This document shows positions 1-7,769 of a DNA stretch of 64,000 nucleotides, in pieces. Every line of letters begins with the position of its first letter. Positions within the stretch are counted from its first letter, which is position 1. This stretch comes from Gemmatimonadaceae bacterium (GTDB lineage: Bacteria > Gemmatimonadota > Gemmatimonadetes > Gemmatimonadales > Gemmatimonadaceae), in contig JADZDM010000033.1 of assembly GCA_020851035.1 (NCBI GenBank), positions 1 to 64,000 of the forward strand, read 5' to 3'. The position numbers and the translations under genes were made by a program. The notes under the pieces were generated by a model. That model made no database searches and was not told the origin of the DNA. It worked only from the letters and a program-made list of their open reading frames with translations.

Positions 1-208
1 GAGATCTCGAGTTCAAGGGGACGGAGATCTCGAGTTCAAGGGGACGGAGATCTCGAGTTCAAGGGGACGGAGATCTCGAGTTCAAGGGGACGGAGATCTC
101 GAGTTCAAGGGGACGGAGATCTTGAACGTTTCGATGACGTTCAAGATCTCCGTCCCCTTGAACGGCCGAACGTTTCGATGACGTTCAAGATCTCCGTCCC
201 CTTGAACG
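1..208. repeat. Cluster of 23-bp palindromic repeat units (tandem array plus inverted copies)
   Basis: Five perfect head-to-tail 23-bp units run from 1 to 115. The last is completed by a copy with intact TTCAAG and CTTGAA arms at 104-126. Two copies in the opposite orientation follow at 140-162 and 184-206. They sit inside a 41-bp direct repeat (124-164 and 168-208) that also contains GTTTCGATGACG. Each unit is arm TTCAAG, core GGGACGGAGAT, arm CTTGAA; in the tandem part the right arm is CTCGAG. The array may continue to the left of the window. It lies just beyond the 3' end of the DAHP synthase gene. It resembles REP-type repeats mobilised by RAYT transposases, but no transposase is present. 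Confidence 0.9.
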
Positions 209-230
209 CGCTCGACGCGACCCCGGCCGG

Positions 231-1346
231 TCAGCCCGCGCGACGCGCCCGCACTGCGTCCGCCAGCCCGGCCAGCACCGGCGCCGTCTGCGCCCAGCCG
301 AGGCACGCGTCCGTGATCGAGACGCCAGCCGCCAGTGCCCGACCCGGCACGAAGTCCTGGCGCCCCTCCTCGAGGAAACTCTCGAGCATCACGCCCATGA
401 TGCGCGCATCCCCGCCCGCGATGCGACGCGACACGTCGGACGCGACATCGAGCTGGCGCCGGTGCTGCTTCTCGCTGTTCGCGTGTGACGCGTCGATCAT
501 CACCTGCTCGCGCAGCCCCGCCGCGCGCAGGATGGCGCAGGCTGCCTTCACGTCCGCGTCACAGTAGTTCGGCGCACTGCCGCCGCGGAGGATCACGTGG
601 CAGTCACGGTTCCCGCGTGTCTCGAAGATGGCGGCCTGCCCCATCTTCGTCATGCCCATGAACGCGTGCGCCGAGGCGGCCGCCACGATGGCGTCGGCCG
701 CCACCTTCACGCTGCCATCGGTGCCGTTCTTGAACCCCACCGGACAACTCAGGCCCGAGGCGAGCTGGCGGTGGCTCTGGCTCTCCGTGGTGCGCGCCCC
801 GATCGCACCCCACGCCACCAGGTCGCTCAGGAACTGTGGACTGAGCAGGTCGAGGAACTCGGTGCCCACCGGCAGCCCCAGCTCGACGATCTCGATGAGC
901 AGCCGCCGCGCCCGCGCGAGCCCCTCGTTGATCGCGAAGCTGCCATCCAGGTGCGGGTCGTTGATGTAGCCCTTCCATCCGACCGTGGTGCGTGGCTTCT
1001 CGAAGTAGGTGCGCATCACGACGAGCAGCGCGTCGCCCGCATCGTCGGCCGCCTGCTTCAGGCGTCGCGCATACGCCAGCGCGGCCTCGTGGTCGTGGAT
1101 GGAGCAGGGGCCCACCACCACGAGGAGCCGGTCGTCGTGTCCGTCCAGCACGGCGGCGATGCGGGTGCGTGCCTGCTCCACCAGCGCCAGCGTGAGTTCC
1201 GAGCCCGGCAACTCCTCCATCAGCAGCGCCGGCGTGATGAGGGGGCGCACCGCCTCGATCCGCGTGTCGTCGATCCGCGTGCCGTCACGGGTGCCGTGGC
1301 GTCGCCCGACTTCACGATCGTGGCGGTGGTCGTCGAGCGTGCTCAT
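231..1346 (-). CDS. aroG: 3-deoxy-7-phosphoheptulonate synthase (class I DAHP synthase)
   Basis: This 371-residue protein matches class I (AroF/G/H-type) DAHP synthase, which condenses phosphoenolpyruvate with erythrose 4-phosphate in the first cytoplasmic step of the shikimate pathway. Visible family signatures are VVGPCSIHD near residue 78, MRTYFEKPRT, GTEFLDLLSPQ, GARTTESQSHRQ, CPVGFKNGTDG and HVILRGG. The length is slightly above the usual 350, with a short polar N-terminal extension before the conserved core. The ATG at 1346 is the first good start. It is transcribed alone, divergently from the cytochrome gene. Which of the three isozymes it most resembles, and hence its feedback inhibitor, cannot be decided by eye. 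Confidence 0.95.
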   Translation of the reverse strand: MSTLDDHRHDREVGRRHGTRDGTRIDDTRIEAVRPLITPALLMEELPGSELTLALVEQARTRIAAVLDGHDDRLLVVVGPCSIHDHEAALAYARRLKQAADDAGDALLVVMRTYFEKPRTTVGWKGYINDPHLDGSFAINEGLARARRLLIEIVELGLPVGTEFLDLLSPQFLSDLVAWGAIGARTTESQSHRQLASGLSCPVGFKNGTDGSVKVAADAIVAAASAHAFMGMTKMGQAAIFETRGNRDCHVILRGGSAPNYCDADVKAACAILRAAGLREQVMIDASHANSEKQHRRQLDVASDVSRRIAGGDARIMGVMLESFLEEGRQDFVPGRALAAGVSITDACLGWAQTAPVLAGLADAVRARRAG

Positions 1347-1893
1347 GGAGGGACCGTCATGCGGGGCGTGGCCGGTGGAACGGCAGCGGGAGTCGAACGG
1401 GATGCCGGGTCCACCGCGCCGACCTCCACGCTACAAATGTTGCCGGGGGTGGAAGGCGCGCCAGCGCGCGGTGCAGGAGCCTGACGGTGCGCCGCCGGCC
1501 AGGGGACGCCCGCACGACCGGGCCGGCCGGGCGAACAGCACCGGTGCACCATGGTCGGGAAGCGCCCGCGTCGTGTGCATCGCGGCATGACGATGCGTAT
1601 CACAACGCACCACTGCACCACGCCACCTGTACCACTTCGCACCAGCGCAACACGCATCGTGCATCACGCACACACCGGCGCAGAACCGGCACACAACCTG
1701 CGAATGCCCGGGTGTTCCCGCAGTCCCCGCGATACCGAGTCGCGCACGTGTCAGGTGATCGCCGACGGGCCGGTGCAATCGAAGTGGTGACAGGGCCGGC
1801 GTCTGCATCAGCGACAGGTTTTCGATCGGGGAGCGCACGCATGCGCATGCGGCGCGGAACGCCGTCATTCGTCACACTCCCACCCACTCCCCC
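1347..1893. other. Intergenic region between divergent genes, no gene seen
   Basis: This 547-bp gap separates the start of DAHP synthase (minus) from the cytochrome c gene (plus), so it must hold both promoters. Open frames here lack protein-like composition and are products of high GC. I saw no convincing -35/-10 pair, riboswitch or repeat. Confidence 0.5.
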
Positions 1894-2274
1894 ATGCCAC
1901 AGAAACGGAACCCGCTGGTGCCGGCGCTGGCCCCGCTGCTGGTCGCCGTCATCGCCACGTCGTGCAGCGATCGCGATGTCACCACACCCGGCGCGCGTGC
2001 GGCATCCGATCCGGACGTGCCGCAGCTCGCCGTGCTCGCCGGTGTCACCCACCCCGGTCGTGCGCTCGCGGCGAACTGCTTCCAGTGCCACGGCACGGAT
2101 GGTGTCGCGTCGGAACTGAAGATCGCCGGCGAAAGCGCGCGTGAGATCGAGGGCGAGCTGAACGAGATGCGCACGAAGACCCCCGGGCGCAACATCATGA
2201 ACGTCCATGCCCAGGCCTACACTCCCGCGCAGATCGCCCTCATCGCCGACTACTTCGCCAAACAGGGGAAATGA
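1894..2274 (+). CDS. Lipoprotein c-type cytochrome, probable sulfide dehydrogenase cytochrome subunit
   Basis: This is a 126-residue monohaem cytochrome c. The N-terminus is a lipoprotein signal ending at a lipobox-like VIATSC (Cys24), so the mature protein is probably membrane-anchored on the outer face. The haem site is CFQCH (Cys62, Cys65, His66), and a Met-containing segment (RNIMNVHAQAY) can supply the distal ligand. The gene overlaps the following flavoprotein gene by 4 bp (ATGA). That order and partner are those of flavocytochrome c sulfide dehydrogenase (FccA then FccB/SoxF), so it should pass electrons from sulfide oxidation to the respiratory chain. A generic small cytochrome is the alternative. 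Confidence 0.8.
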   Translation: MPQKRNPLVPALAPLLVAVIATSCSDRDVTTPGARAASDPDVPQLAVLAGVTHPGRALAANCFQCHGTDGVASELKIAGESAREIEGELNEMRTKTPGRNIMNVHAQAYTPAQIALIADYFAKQGK

Positions 2275-3578
2275 CCATGGATCGCCGAATCTTCCTGCAG
2301 GGGCTGGGGATGGCCGGGCTTGGCCTCACGGCGTTCCGGTCGGCACTCGGACAGCCGATGGCGCTGCCGCGCGGCGCAACGGGACGCGTCGTGGTGGTCG
2401 GCGGCGGCATGGGGGGCACCACCGTCGCGAAGTTCCTGCGCCTCTGGGGTGGGGCAGGGGTCGACGTGACGCTCGTCGAGCCGAATCCGACGTACTACTC
2501 CAACATCTTCAGCAACATGGTGCTGACGGGTGAGCGGTCGCTGACGCAGCTGGGCTTCAACTACGCCGCGCTCAGCAGCAGGTACGGCGTGCGGGTGGTG
2601 GCCGCGTCGGTCACGTCGATCGATCCCACCGGCCGCAGTGTCGCGCTCTCGAATGGCAGCAGCCTGCCGTACGATCGCCTCGTCCTCTCACCGGGCATCG
2701 ACTTCGAGCCGCTCGCACTCAGCGGCTCGGCCGCGAACACGGCGAAGATCGTGCACGCCTGGAAAGCGGGGGCACAGACCACGTCGTTGAAGGCGCAGAT
2801 CCAGTCCATGACGCGGGCGGACACGTTCATCATGACCATCCCGCCGAAGCCCTACCGCTGCCCGCCCGGGCCGTACGAACGCGCGTGCGTCGTGGCCGAC
2901 TACCTCAAGCGCACCAAGCGCGGTGGCAAGGTCATCATCCTCGATGCCAACCCGGGCATCCAGGCCGAGCCGGTGAACTTCACGCGGGCGTTCACCAGCA
3001 CCCACAAGGGCACCATCACGTACGTGCCGAATGCGCGGGTCTCGCACATCGATGCGAACACGATGACGGTCACCACCGACACCGCAGGCACCTTCCGCGG
3101 CAAGGTCATCAACGCCATCCCGACCCACAAGGCGGGCAGCCTGATCACGGCGTCGGGCATCGGGCTCGCGAATGCCCCCGGCGCGAACGGCGCACCAGGC
3201 AAGTACGCGGGTGTGGACGTGCTCACCTACGAGTCCACGGCCGTGCCGTTCGTGCACGTGCTCGGCGATGCGTCGGCCACGACCCAGCCCAAGGCGGGCC
3301 ATATCGCGAACGCCGAGGCGAAGGTGTGCGCGGATGCCATCATCCAGCTCCTCAGCGGCGGCACCGTCAATCCGTCGCCGGTCACCAACTCGTCGTGCTT
3401 CACGCCCATCACGCGCACCACGGCCTCCTGGCTCTCGGTCGTGTTCCGCTACGACCCGGCCACGCGCACGATGGTGCCCACGGGCAGCGGCGTCACGGAG
3501 TCGGTCGATGCGAACAGCGAGAACTACGAGGACATGCTGAAGTGGTTCACGAACCTCATGTCGGACACGTTCCGGTAG
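2271..3578 (+). CDS. fccB: FAD-dependent sulfide dehydrogenase flavoprotein subunit (FccB/SoxF-like)
   Basis: This 435-residue exported flavoprotein opens with a Tat signal (DRRIFLQG at residues 4-11). The dinucleotide-binding GGGMGGT is at about 44-50. The redox-active cysteine segment YRCPPGPYERAC has Cys197, and a second family cysteine lies in SSCFTP. Both are typical of flavocytochrome c sulfide dehydrogenase, which oxidises sulfide to sulfur or polysulfide in the periplasm and gives electrons to the haem subunit. The ATG at 2271 overlaps the cytochrome stop; a second ATG at 2277 is possible. A strong hairpin follows the stop. Sulfide:quinone reductase is a relative, but the Tat signal and coupled cytochrome favour FccB. 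Confidence 0.88.
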   Translation: MTMDRRIFLQGLGMAGLGLTAFRSALGQPMALPRGATGRVVVVGGGMGGTTVAKFLRLWGGAGVDVTLVEPNPTYYSNIFSNMVLTGERSLTQLGFNYAALSSRYGVRVVAASVTSIDPTGRSVALSNGSSLPYDRLVLSPGIDFEPLALSGSAANTAKIVHAWKAGAQTTSLKAQIQSMTRADTFIMTIPPKPYRCPPGPYERACVVADYLKRTKRGGKVIILDANPGIQAEPVNFTRAFTSTHKGTITYVPNARVSHIDANTMTVTTDTAGTFRGKVINAIPTHKAGSLITASGIGLANAPGANGAPGKYAGVDVLTYESTAVPFVHVLGDASATTQPKAGHIANAEAKVCADAIIQLLSGGTVNPSPVTNSSCFTPITRTTASWLSVVFRYDPATRTMVPTGSGVTESVDANSENYEDMLKWFTNLMSDTFR

Positions 3579-3604
3579 CCCGTGAGGTGCAGTGGGCCGG
3601 CGTC

Positions 3605-3630
3605 GGGGGACCGGAGCGATCCGGTCCCCC
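3605..3630 (+). terminator. Hairpin terminator after the sulfide dehydrogenase pair
   Basis: A perfect 11-bp inverted repeat (3605-3615 with 3620-3630, GGGGGACCGGA and its complement) encloses a GCGA tetraloop 27 bases after the flavoprotein stop. There is no U tract, as is common at this GC content. Confidence 0.7.
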
Positions 3631-3715
3631 GCGTCGTCCAGGCCCGGCGTGGCCGAAACCGCGCCGCCGGCGCTGCGTACGGGGACCCATGCCTCAGCGT
3701 CCCCACACCGCCGTC

Positions 3716-4450
3716 ATGCCACGATCCCGTCCCGTCACCGCGCGCCTTCGCCGGATCGCGCGCGCCAGTGTGCTGCTCATTGCAGCCGCCGTCATCCCGG
3801 TGCACCTCGACGCCCAGACGACGCTGCGTGAGCACCTCGACCCGGCCCGCCTCCACGTGGGGCGCGACTCGTTCGTGGTGATGATCCAGGGCCAGCCGCG
3901 CGGCTGGCAGCGACTGACGGTGGAGCGCGCCGGCACCGGCTGGACCGTGGGCGACGCCATCACCATCGACTCGCTCGTGACGCAGGGCAGCCGCATCACG
4001 CTCGATGCGGCGCTCCACGAGCAGTCGCTGCGCCAGGAGGGGCGGATGCGCGGCCGCGACATGCGGATCGTCCTCGACTTCGCCGGCGGGCGCGTGCGCG
4101 GCTCGGCACTCACACCGTCGGCTCCCGCGGCACTCCAGGTCGACACGGTCGTGGCGGCCGGCACGGTGGACGACAACGCCGTCGCCCCGCTGCTGGCTGC
4201 CGTGCGCCTGCGCGACAGCCTCGACATCTCGTTTCCCGTGCTCGCGAGCGGCAAGGGTACCGTGTCACTCCAGCGTCTTCGCGTGACCGGCCGCGAGACG
4301 GTCACGGTGCCGGCAGGGACGTTCGATGCCTGGCGTGTCGAGCTCACGGCCGAGCGCAGCCGTGTGCTGTTCTTCGTGTCGCAGCAGGCGCCCCATCGTG
4401 TCGTGAAGATGAGCAACGGGCCGGCATTCGAGATGTTGCTGTTGCCGTGA
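3716..4450 (+). CDS. Exported protein of unknown function, DUF3108-like
   Basis: This 244-residue secreted protein has a signal peptide (basic start, then SVLLIAAAVIPVHLDAQ, cleavage after DAQ). The body is mainly beta strands. Near the C-terminus the motif VPAGTFDAWRVEL resembles the end of DUF3108-type proteins, a periplasmic beta-rich family of unknown role. The frame is open far upstream, but only as the shadow of the flavoprotein gene. The ATG at 3716 is chosen because the signal peptide begins there; ATG 3689 is an alternative. It has no operon partner. The family link is tentative. Confidence 0.65.
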   Translation: MPRSRPVTARLRRIARASVLLIAAAVIPVHLDAQTTLREHLDPARLHVGRDSFVVMIQGQPRGWQRLTVERAGTGWTVGDAITIDSLVTQGSRITLDAALHEQSLRQEGRMRGRDMRIVLDFAGGRVRGSALTPSAPAALQVDTVVAAGTVDDNAVAPLLAAVRLRDSLDISFPVLASGKGTVSLQRLRVTGRETVTVPAGTFDAWRVELTAERSRVLFFVSQQAPHRVVKMSNGPAFEMLLLP

Positions 4451-4611
4451 CGGGCGTGCGGGTCGCGGCCGTGTGTGACCGCCGGCTGGTCGGTGAGGTC
4501 GGTCGAGCGCGGTGATCGTGGCCCGTGGCACACGACCAACAGCTCACCCGCGGCGACGCGCTGTCGTGTTGCGCCGACAGAGCGGTGCACGGGAGGCAGG
4601 CCATGGCGGTC

Positions 4612-4632
4612 CCGGGATCCTCCCCTTGAACG
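4612..4632. repeat. Degenerate single copy of the 23-bp repeat unit
   Basis: GGATCC followed by TCCCCTTGAACG matches the right part of an inverted repeat unit, with the left arm lost. It lies in the gap before the AraC-type regulator. Confidence 0.45.
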
Positions 4633-4699
4633 CCCTCGCCTGGCCACCCATGATCCCCGGCATCCGTCCTGCGCCGTTGCACGCCTGCCACCCCCCGTC

Positions 4700-5170
4700 G
4701 TGACCGATCCGCCGCCGACACCGCCGCGCCTCGACCCGGACCTGCTCCGGCGCCTCCTGCGCGCCAGGGACCGGATGGATGCCGCCTCGCACGAGGAGTG
4801 GCCCGTGCGACGGCTCGCGCAGGTCAGCGGCGCCTCGGCGGCACACTTCGCCCGGGCCTTCCGGGACGCCTTCGGCGCTCCCCCGCATCGCTACCTGCTC
4901 ACGCGTCGCATCGAACGCGCCACCGCCCTCCTCCGCGACACCGACCTCCCCATCACCGAGATCGCCTTCCAGACTGGGTGGCAGAGCCTCGGCACCTTCG
5001 GGCGCACCTTCCGCGACATCACCGGCGAGAGCCCCACCCAGCTCCGCGCCCGCGCGCAATCCGTGCCGAACGCGCTCGCCGTCGCGCCGGCGTGCTTCGT
5101 CAGCGCGGCCCAGCGACCGGACCTCAGGTCCGCAGTTTCGGAGAAGCGGCGGCGGGACGCCGCCGGATAG
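4700..5170 (+). CDS. AraC-family single-domain transcriptional regulator
   Basis: This 156-residue cytoplasmic DNA-binding protein consists almost only of the AraC double helix-turn-helix. The first HTH includes RLAQVSGASAAHFARAFRDA; the second includes ITEIAFQTGWQSLGTFGRTF followed by the classical GESPTQLR. There is no effector-binding domain. A GTG start at 4700 gives a compact protein; the frame is open upstream but without protein-like sequence. The next gene, 48 bp downstream and in the same direction, is a VOC (glyoxalase-fold) protein. Short AraC regulators are often paired with such proteins, so it probably controls that gene and the small membrane genes behind it. The inducer is unknown. 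Confidence 0.85.
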   Translation: MTDPPPTPPRLDPDLLRRLLRARDRMDAASHEEWPVRRLAQVSGASAAHFARAFRDAFGAPPHRYLLTRRIERATALLRDTDLPITEIAFQTGWQSLGTFGRTFRDITGESPTQLRARAQSVPNALAVAPACFVSAAQRPDLRSAVSEKRRRDAAG

Positions 5171-5218
5171 CCTTGGCGCCGGGCCACCCGGGCCCGGTCC
5201 ACCTGCAACGGAGGCGTC

Positions 5219-5635
5219 ATGAGCCAGGGAGTCGAGGTCGTCGGCGTGTATGTGCGCGACCAGGAGGAGGCCGCGCAGTTCTATGTCGGGAAACTGGGGT
5301 TCCGCGTGCACACCGATGTGCGCAACGGCGACTATCGCTGGCTCACGGTGCAGCACCCGGAGCAGCCGTCGTTCCAGCTCGGCCTCTTCCGGCCGTCACC
5401 TCCCACGATGGATGAGGCGACCGCGCAGGTGGTGCGCGAGATCGTGGCCAAGGGGGCGATGCCGCCGCTCGTGCTCACGGTCACCGACTGCCGCGCCGAG
5501 TACGACCGCCTCGTCGCGCGCGGCGTGGAGTTCACGCAGGAGCCCATCGCGCGCTACGGCAGCGTGGATGCCGGCTTCCGCGACCCGTCGGGCAACGGGT
5601 GGAAGATGATCGAGGCGCGACGGGGGGGCGCTTGA
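5219..5635 (+). CDS. VOC (glyoxalase/bleomycin-resistance fold) family protein
   Basis: This 138-residue protein has the paired beta-alpha-beta-beta-beta modules of the vicinal oxygen chelate fold. It opens with VEVVGVYVRDQEEAAQFYVG and closes with the family ending FRDPSGNGWKMIE. A GGAGG ribosome site precedes the ATG. Members bind a metal and act on small carbonyl or aromatic compounds, or sequester antibiotics; the substrate cannot be told. It follows the AraC regulator, and its TGA overlaps a TTG start of the next small gene (TTGA), suggesting one transcript. Confidence 0.85.
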   Translation: MSQGVEVVGVYVRDQEEAAQFYVGKLGFRVHTDVRNGDYRWLTVQHPEQPSFQLGLFRPSPPTMDEATAQVVREIVAKGAMPPLVLTVTDCRAEYDRLVARGVEFTQEPIARYGSVDAGFRDPSGNGWKMIEARRGGA

Positions 5636-5853
5636 GCGGCGCCAGGCGCGCGCGTGCGGTGCACCGCTGGATCTCCGTCGCCTTCACGCTCGGCGTGGTC
5701 GCCAACCTCGTCGCCATGGCACTCGAGAGCCAGACGGTGTGGGTGGGCCTGGTGGCCCTGCTGCCCCTGGTCGTGCTGCTGGTCACTGGTCTGTACCTCT
5801 TCGTCGTGCCGTATCTGGCGCAATCGCGCCGCGACCTGCATCGTCGAACGTAG
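5632..5853 (+). CDS. Small two-helix membrane protein, unknown function
   Basis: This 73-residue protein starts at a TTG that overlaps the VOC gene stop (TTGA), implying translational coupling. It has two hydrophobic segments, about residues 12-32 (ISVAFTLGVVANLVAMAL) and 38-60 (VGLVALLPLVVLLVTGLYLF), and a basic C-terminal tail (QSRRDLHRRT). I do not recognise a family. The next gene is also a membrane protein. Confidence 0.6.
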   Translation: MSGARRARAVHRWISVAFTLGVVANLVAMALESQTVWVGLVALLPLVVLLVTGLYLFVVPYLAQSRRDLHRRT

Positions 5854-5888
5854 GGTCGATCCGGCGCTCCGGCCGGTGCCAGCACGCG

Positions 5889-6371
5889 ATGCCGCGCGCG
5901 GCACCGACCGGCGACGCCTTCCTCATCACCGAGCAGGGAATGCCACGCGGCACCGGTCCCCGTGCGCCCGTTTCGAGTCGCATCGCCCTGCGATGGGTGC
6001 CGATCTTCACGCTCTTCGAACTGCACAATCTCGAGGAGCTGCTGCTGGACATGCCGGCGTGGGGACGGCAGCACCTTCCCTGGCTGCGCGACTCCCGTCT
6101 CGGCGTCGGCACCATGGTCATCGCGATCGCGCTGCTGTCAGCGGTCCTGTTCCTGGTCGCCTGGCGCATCCGCCAGGACGATTCACGCACGCGCTGGCTC
6201 CAGCGGCTCTTCCTCGGCGTGATGCTCGCGGTCTTCGGGTGGCACATCGCGATCAGCCTCTGGGCCGGTTCGCTGCAACCCGGCGTGCGGACGGCGGTGC
6301 TGTTCCTGCCCGTCTATGCCTGGCTGCTGCGGGCGCGACCGGACACCGGCGGCGACACGCCGGGTCGCTGA
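5889..6371 (+). CDS. HXXEE-domain membrane protein
   Basis: This protein of about 160 residues carries the motif HNLEE (H-x-x-E-E) in its first helix (TLFELHNLEELLLD), the signature of the HXXEE family of small integral membrane proteins of unknown function. Three further hydrophobic segments follow (GTMVIAIALLSAVLFLVAW, LFLGVMLAVFGWHIAISLW, TAVLFLPVYAWLL). Conserved His and Glu in a membrane suggest a metal-dependent lipid enzyme, but that is inference. ATG 5889 is used; ATG 5940 would give a shorter product starting just before the first helix. It is in line with the AraC-VOC genes. Confidence 0.7.
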   Translation: MPRAAPTGDAFLITEQGMPRGTGPRAPVSSRIALRWVPIFTLFELHNLEELLLDMPAWGRQHLPWLRDSRLGVGTMVIAIALLSAVLFLVAWRIRQDDSRTRWLQRLFLGVMLAVFGWHIAISLWAGSLQPGVRTAVLFLPVYAWLLRARPDTGGDTPGR

Positions 6372-6419
6372 CCGAAGGGGGGTTGACGAACCGCCCGTGT
6401 CGTCTCATCATACAACCAT

Positions 6420-6773
6420 ATGGTTGCACGAGCCCAGCTTTCCGATGCGGAACTCGACCGCCTCTTCCGCGCCCTGGCGGACACCACCCGCCGCGACATC
6501 GTCGCGCGTGTGATGGCCGGTGAGGAGGCGTCGGTGAGCGTGCTCGCCAGCCGGTACGACATGTCGTTCGCGGCGGTGCAGAAACACGTCGCCGTCCTCG
6601 AGGAGGCCCGGCTCGTGACCAAGCACGCCAACGGCCGCGAACGCATCGTCCGCGGCAACCCGGACCAGCTCGCCCGCGCCCGTGAGCTGCTCCTCCGGCT
6701 CGAACACCTCTGGGTCGAGCGCTTCAGCCAGCTCGACGCCGTCCTCGCCGATCCCCGTCCACGCAGGAGTTGA
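6420..6773 (+). CDS. ArsR-family winged-helix regulator (SRPBCC-partner type)
   Basis: This 117-residue ArsR-type repressor opens with the typical LDRLFRALADTTRRDIVARV, and its recognition region is SRYDMSFAAVQKHVAVLEEA. It lacks metal-binding cysteines. This subfamily is usually encoded immediately before an AHSA1/SRPBCC ligand-binding protein, as here: the SRPBCC ATG is 3 bp beyond its stop. It probably represses its own two-gene operon. The upstream segment holds a symmetric CATACAACCATATG-like stretch that overlaps the start codon and could be the operator; that is inference. Confidence 0.88.
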   Translation: MVARAQLSDAELDRLFRALADTTRRDIVARVMAGEEASVSVLASRYDMSFAAVQKHVAVLEEARLVTKHANGRERIVRGNPDQLARARELLLRLEHLWVERFSQLDAVLADPRPRRS

Positions 6774-6775
6774 CC

Positions 6776-7753
6776 ATGCCGATCACGTCCGTGGCGTCCG
6801 ACGCCAGCACCCTCACGCTCACCGTCACCGGCGAGTATCCCGTCACGGTCGAACGGCTCTGGGATGCCTACGCGGATCCGCGCCAGCTCGAACGGTTCTG
6901 GGGACCGGTCGAGTGGCCGGCGACCTTCACGCGTCACGACATGGCCGTCGGCGGCATGTCGCACTATCACATGACCGGGCCCGACGGCACGCAGGCACGC
7001 GGGTGGTTCAGGTTCCTCGCCGTCGAGCCGCACCGCCGCTTCGAGGTCGAGGACGGCTTCGCCGACGCAGCGGGTGCCCCCGATCCGCGGATGCCGACGA
7101 TGCGCATGGTCTACACCTTCGCTGCCACACCCACCGGCTCCCGGTGCACGAGCGTCACGCACTTCACCAGCATCGATGCGATGGAGCAGCTCGTCGGCAT
7201 GGGGATGCTGGAGGGCATGCAGTCTGCTTTGGGGCAGCTCGACGCACTCCTCGCCGACCTGCGCCGCTTCGCCTTCGATCGCACGACCGAGGCGCAGCTC
7301 CTGAGCGACACGCAGGTGCGCGTGAGTCGCGTGGTGCGTGGCACCGTGGCGCAGGTCTGGCACGCCCATCACGACGCCGCACTGATGCAGCGCTGGCTGC
7401 TGGGTCCCGACGGCTGGACGATGCCCGTCTGTGAGGTCGCGACGACGGTCGGCTCGTCGTACCGCTACGAGTGGGAGTCGGCCGACGGGTCGCAGCGATT
7501 CGGCTTCGAGGGGGAGCTGCTCGAGCGGGCCGCGCCGCACCGCGCCGTCACCACCGAGCGGATGATCGGCATGGAAGGGCCGGGCACCACGAACGAGCTC
7601 ACCCTCGTCCCGGTGCAGTTGGGGACGCTGCTCAGCATCGTCATCACCTACCCCAGCAAGGAGCTGCGCGACATGATCCTTGGCACCGGCATGACGACCG
7701 GCATGGAGGCGAGCTACGCGCGACTCGAGCAGGAGTTGCTGACCGCGGTGTAG
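6776..7753 (+). CDS. Tandem AHSA1/SRPBCC domain protein
   Basis: This 325-residue protein is two START-like (SRPBCC/AHSA1) domains fused in tandem. The first has LWDAYADPRQLERFWGPVEW near residue 25 and the second has VWHAHHDAALMQRWLLGPDG near residue 195; both end in the usual long C-terminal helix (GMGMLEGMQ and GTGMTTGMEASY). These domains enclose a hydrophobic ligand pocket. Fusion of two copies is less common than a single domain and suggests either two ligands or an internal pseudo-dimer. A TTG at 6770 would overlap the regulator stop; ATG 6776 is preferred. It is co-transcribed with the ArsR regulator. Confidence 0.85.
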   Translation: MPITSVASDASTLTLTVTGEYPVTVERLWDAYADPRQLERFWGPVEWPATFTRHDMAVGGMSHYHMTGPDGTQARGWFRFLAVEPHRRFEVEDGFADAAGAPDPRMPTMRMVYTFAATPTGSRCTSVTHFTSIDAMEQLVGMGMLEGMQSALGQLDALLADLRRFAFDRTTEAQLLSDTQVRVSRVVRGTVAQVWHAHHDAALMQRWLLGPDGWTMPVCEVATTVGSSYRYEWESADGSQRFGFEGELLERAAPHRAVTTERMIGMEGPGTTNELTLVPVQLGTLLSIVITYPSKELRDMILGTGMTTGMEASYARLEQELLTAV

Positions 7754-7769
7754 GCTGGCCGGCGCCTGG

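Noticed and set aside
1-115. Direct repeats at the window start as a CRISPR array
   Set aside because: The 23-bp units are strictly tandem with no spacers, and the same units occur elsewhere as palindromic repeat clusters.
1371-1415. tRNA-like T-arm (GGGAGTCGAACGGG) before DAHP synthase
   Set aside because: No acceptor stem, D arm or anticodon arm can be drawn on either strand; the match is fortuitous.
2885-3688. Long upstream extension of the DUF3108-like frame
   Set aside because: The extension lies inside the flavoprotein gene in another frame and reads as Arg/His-rich noise; the signal peptide starts at 3716.
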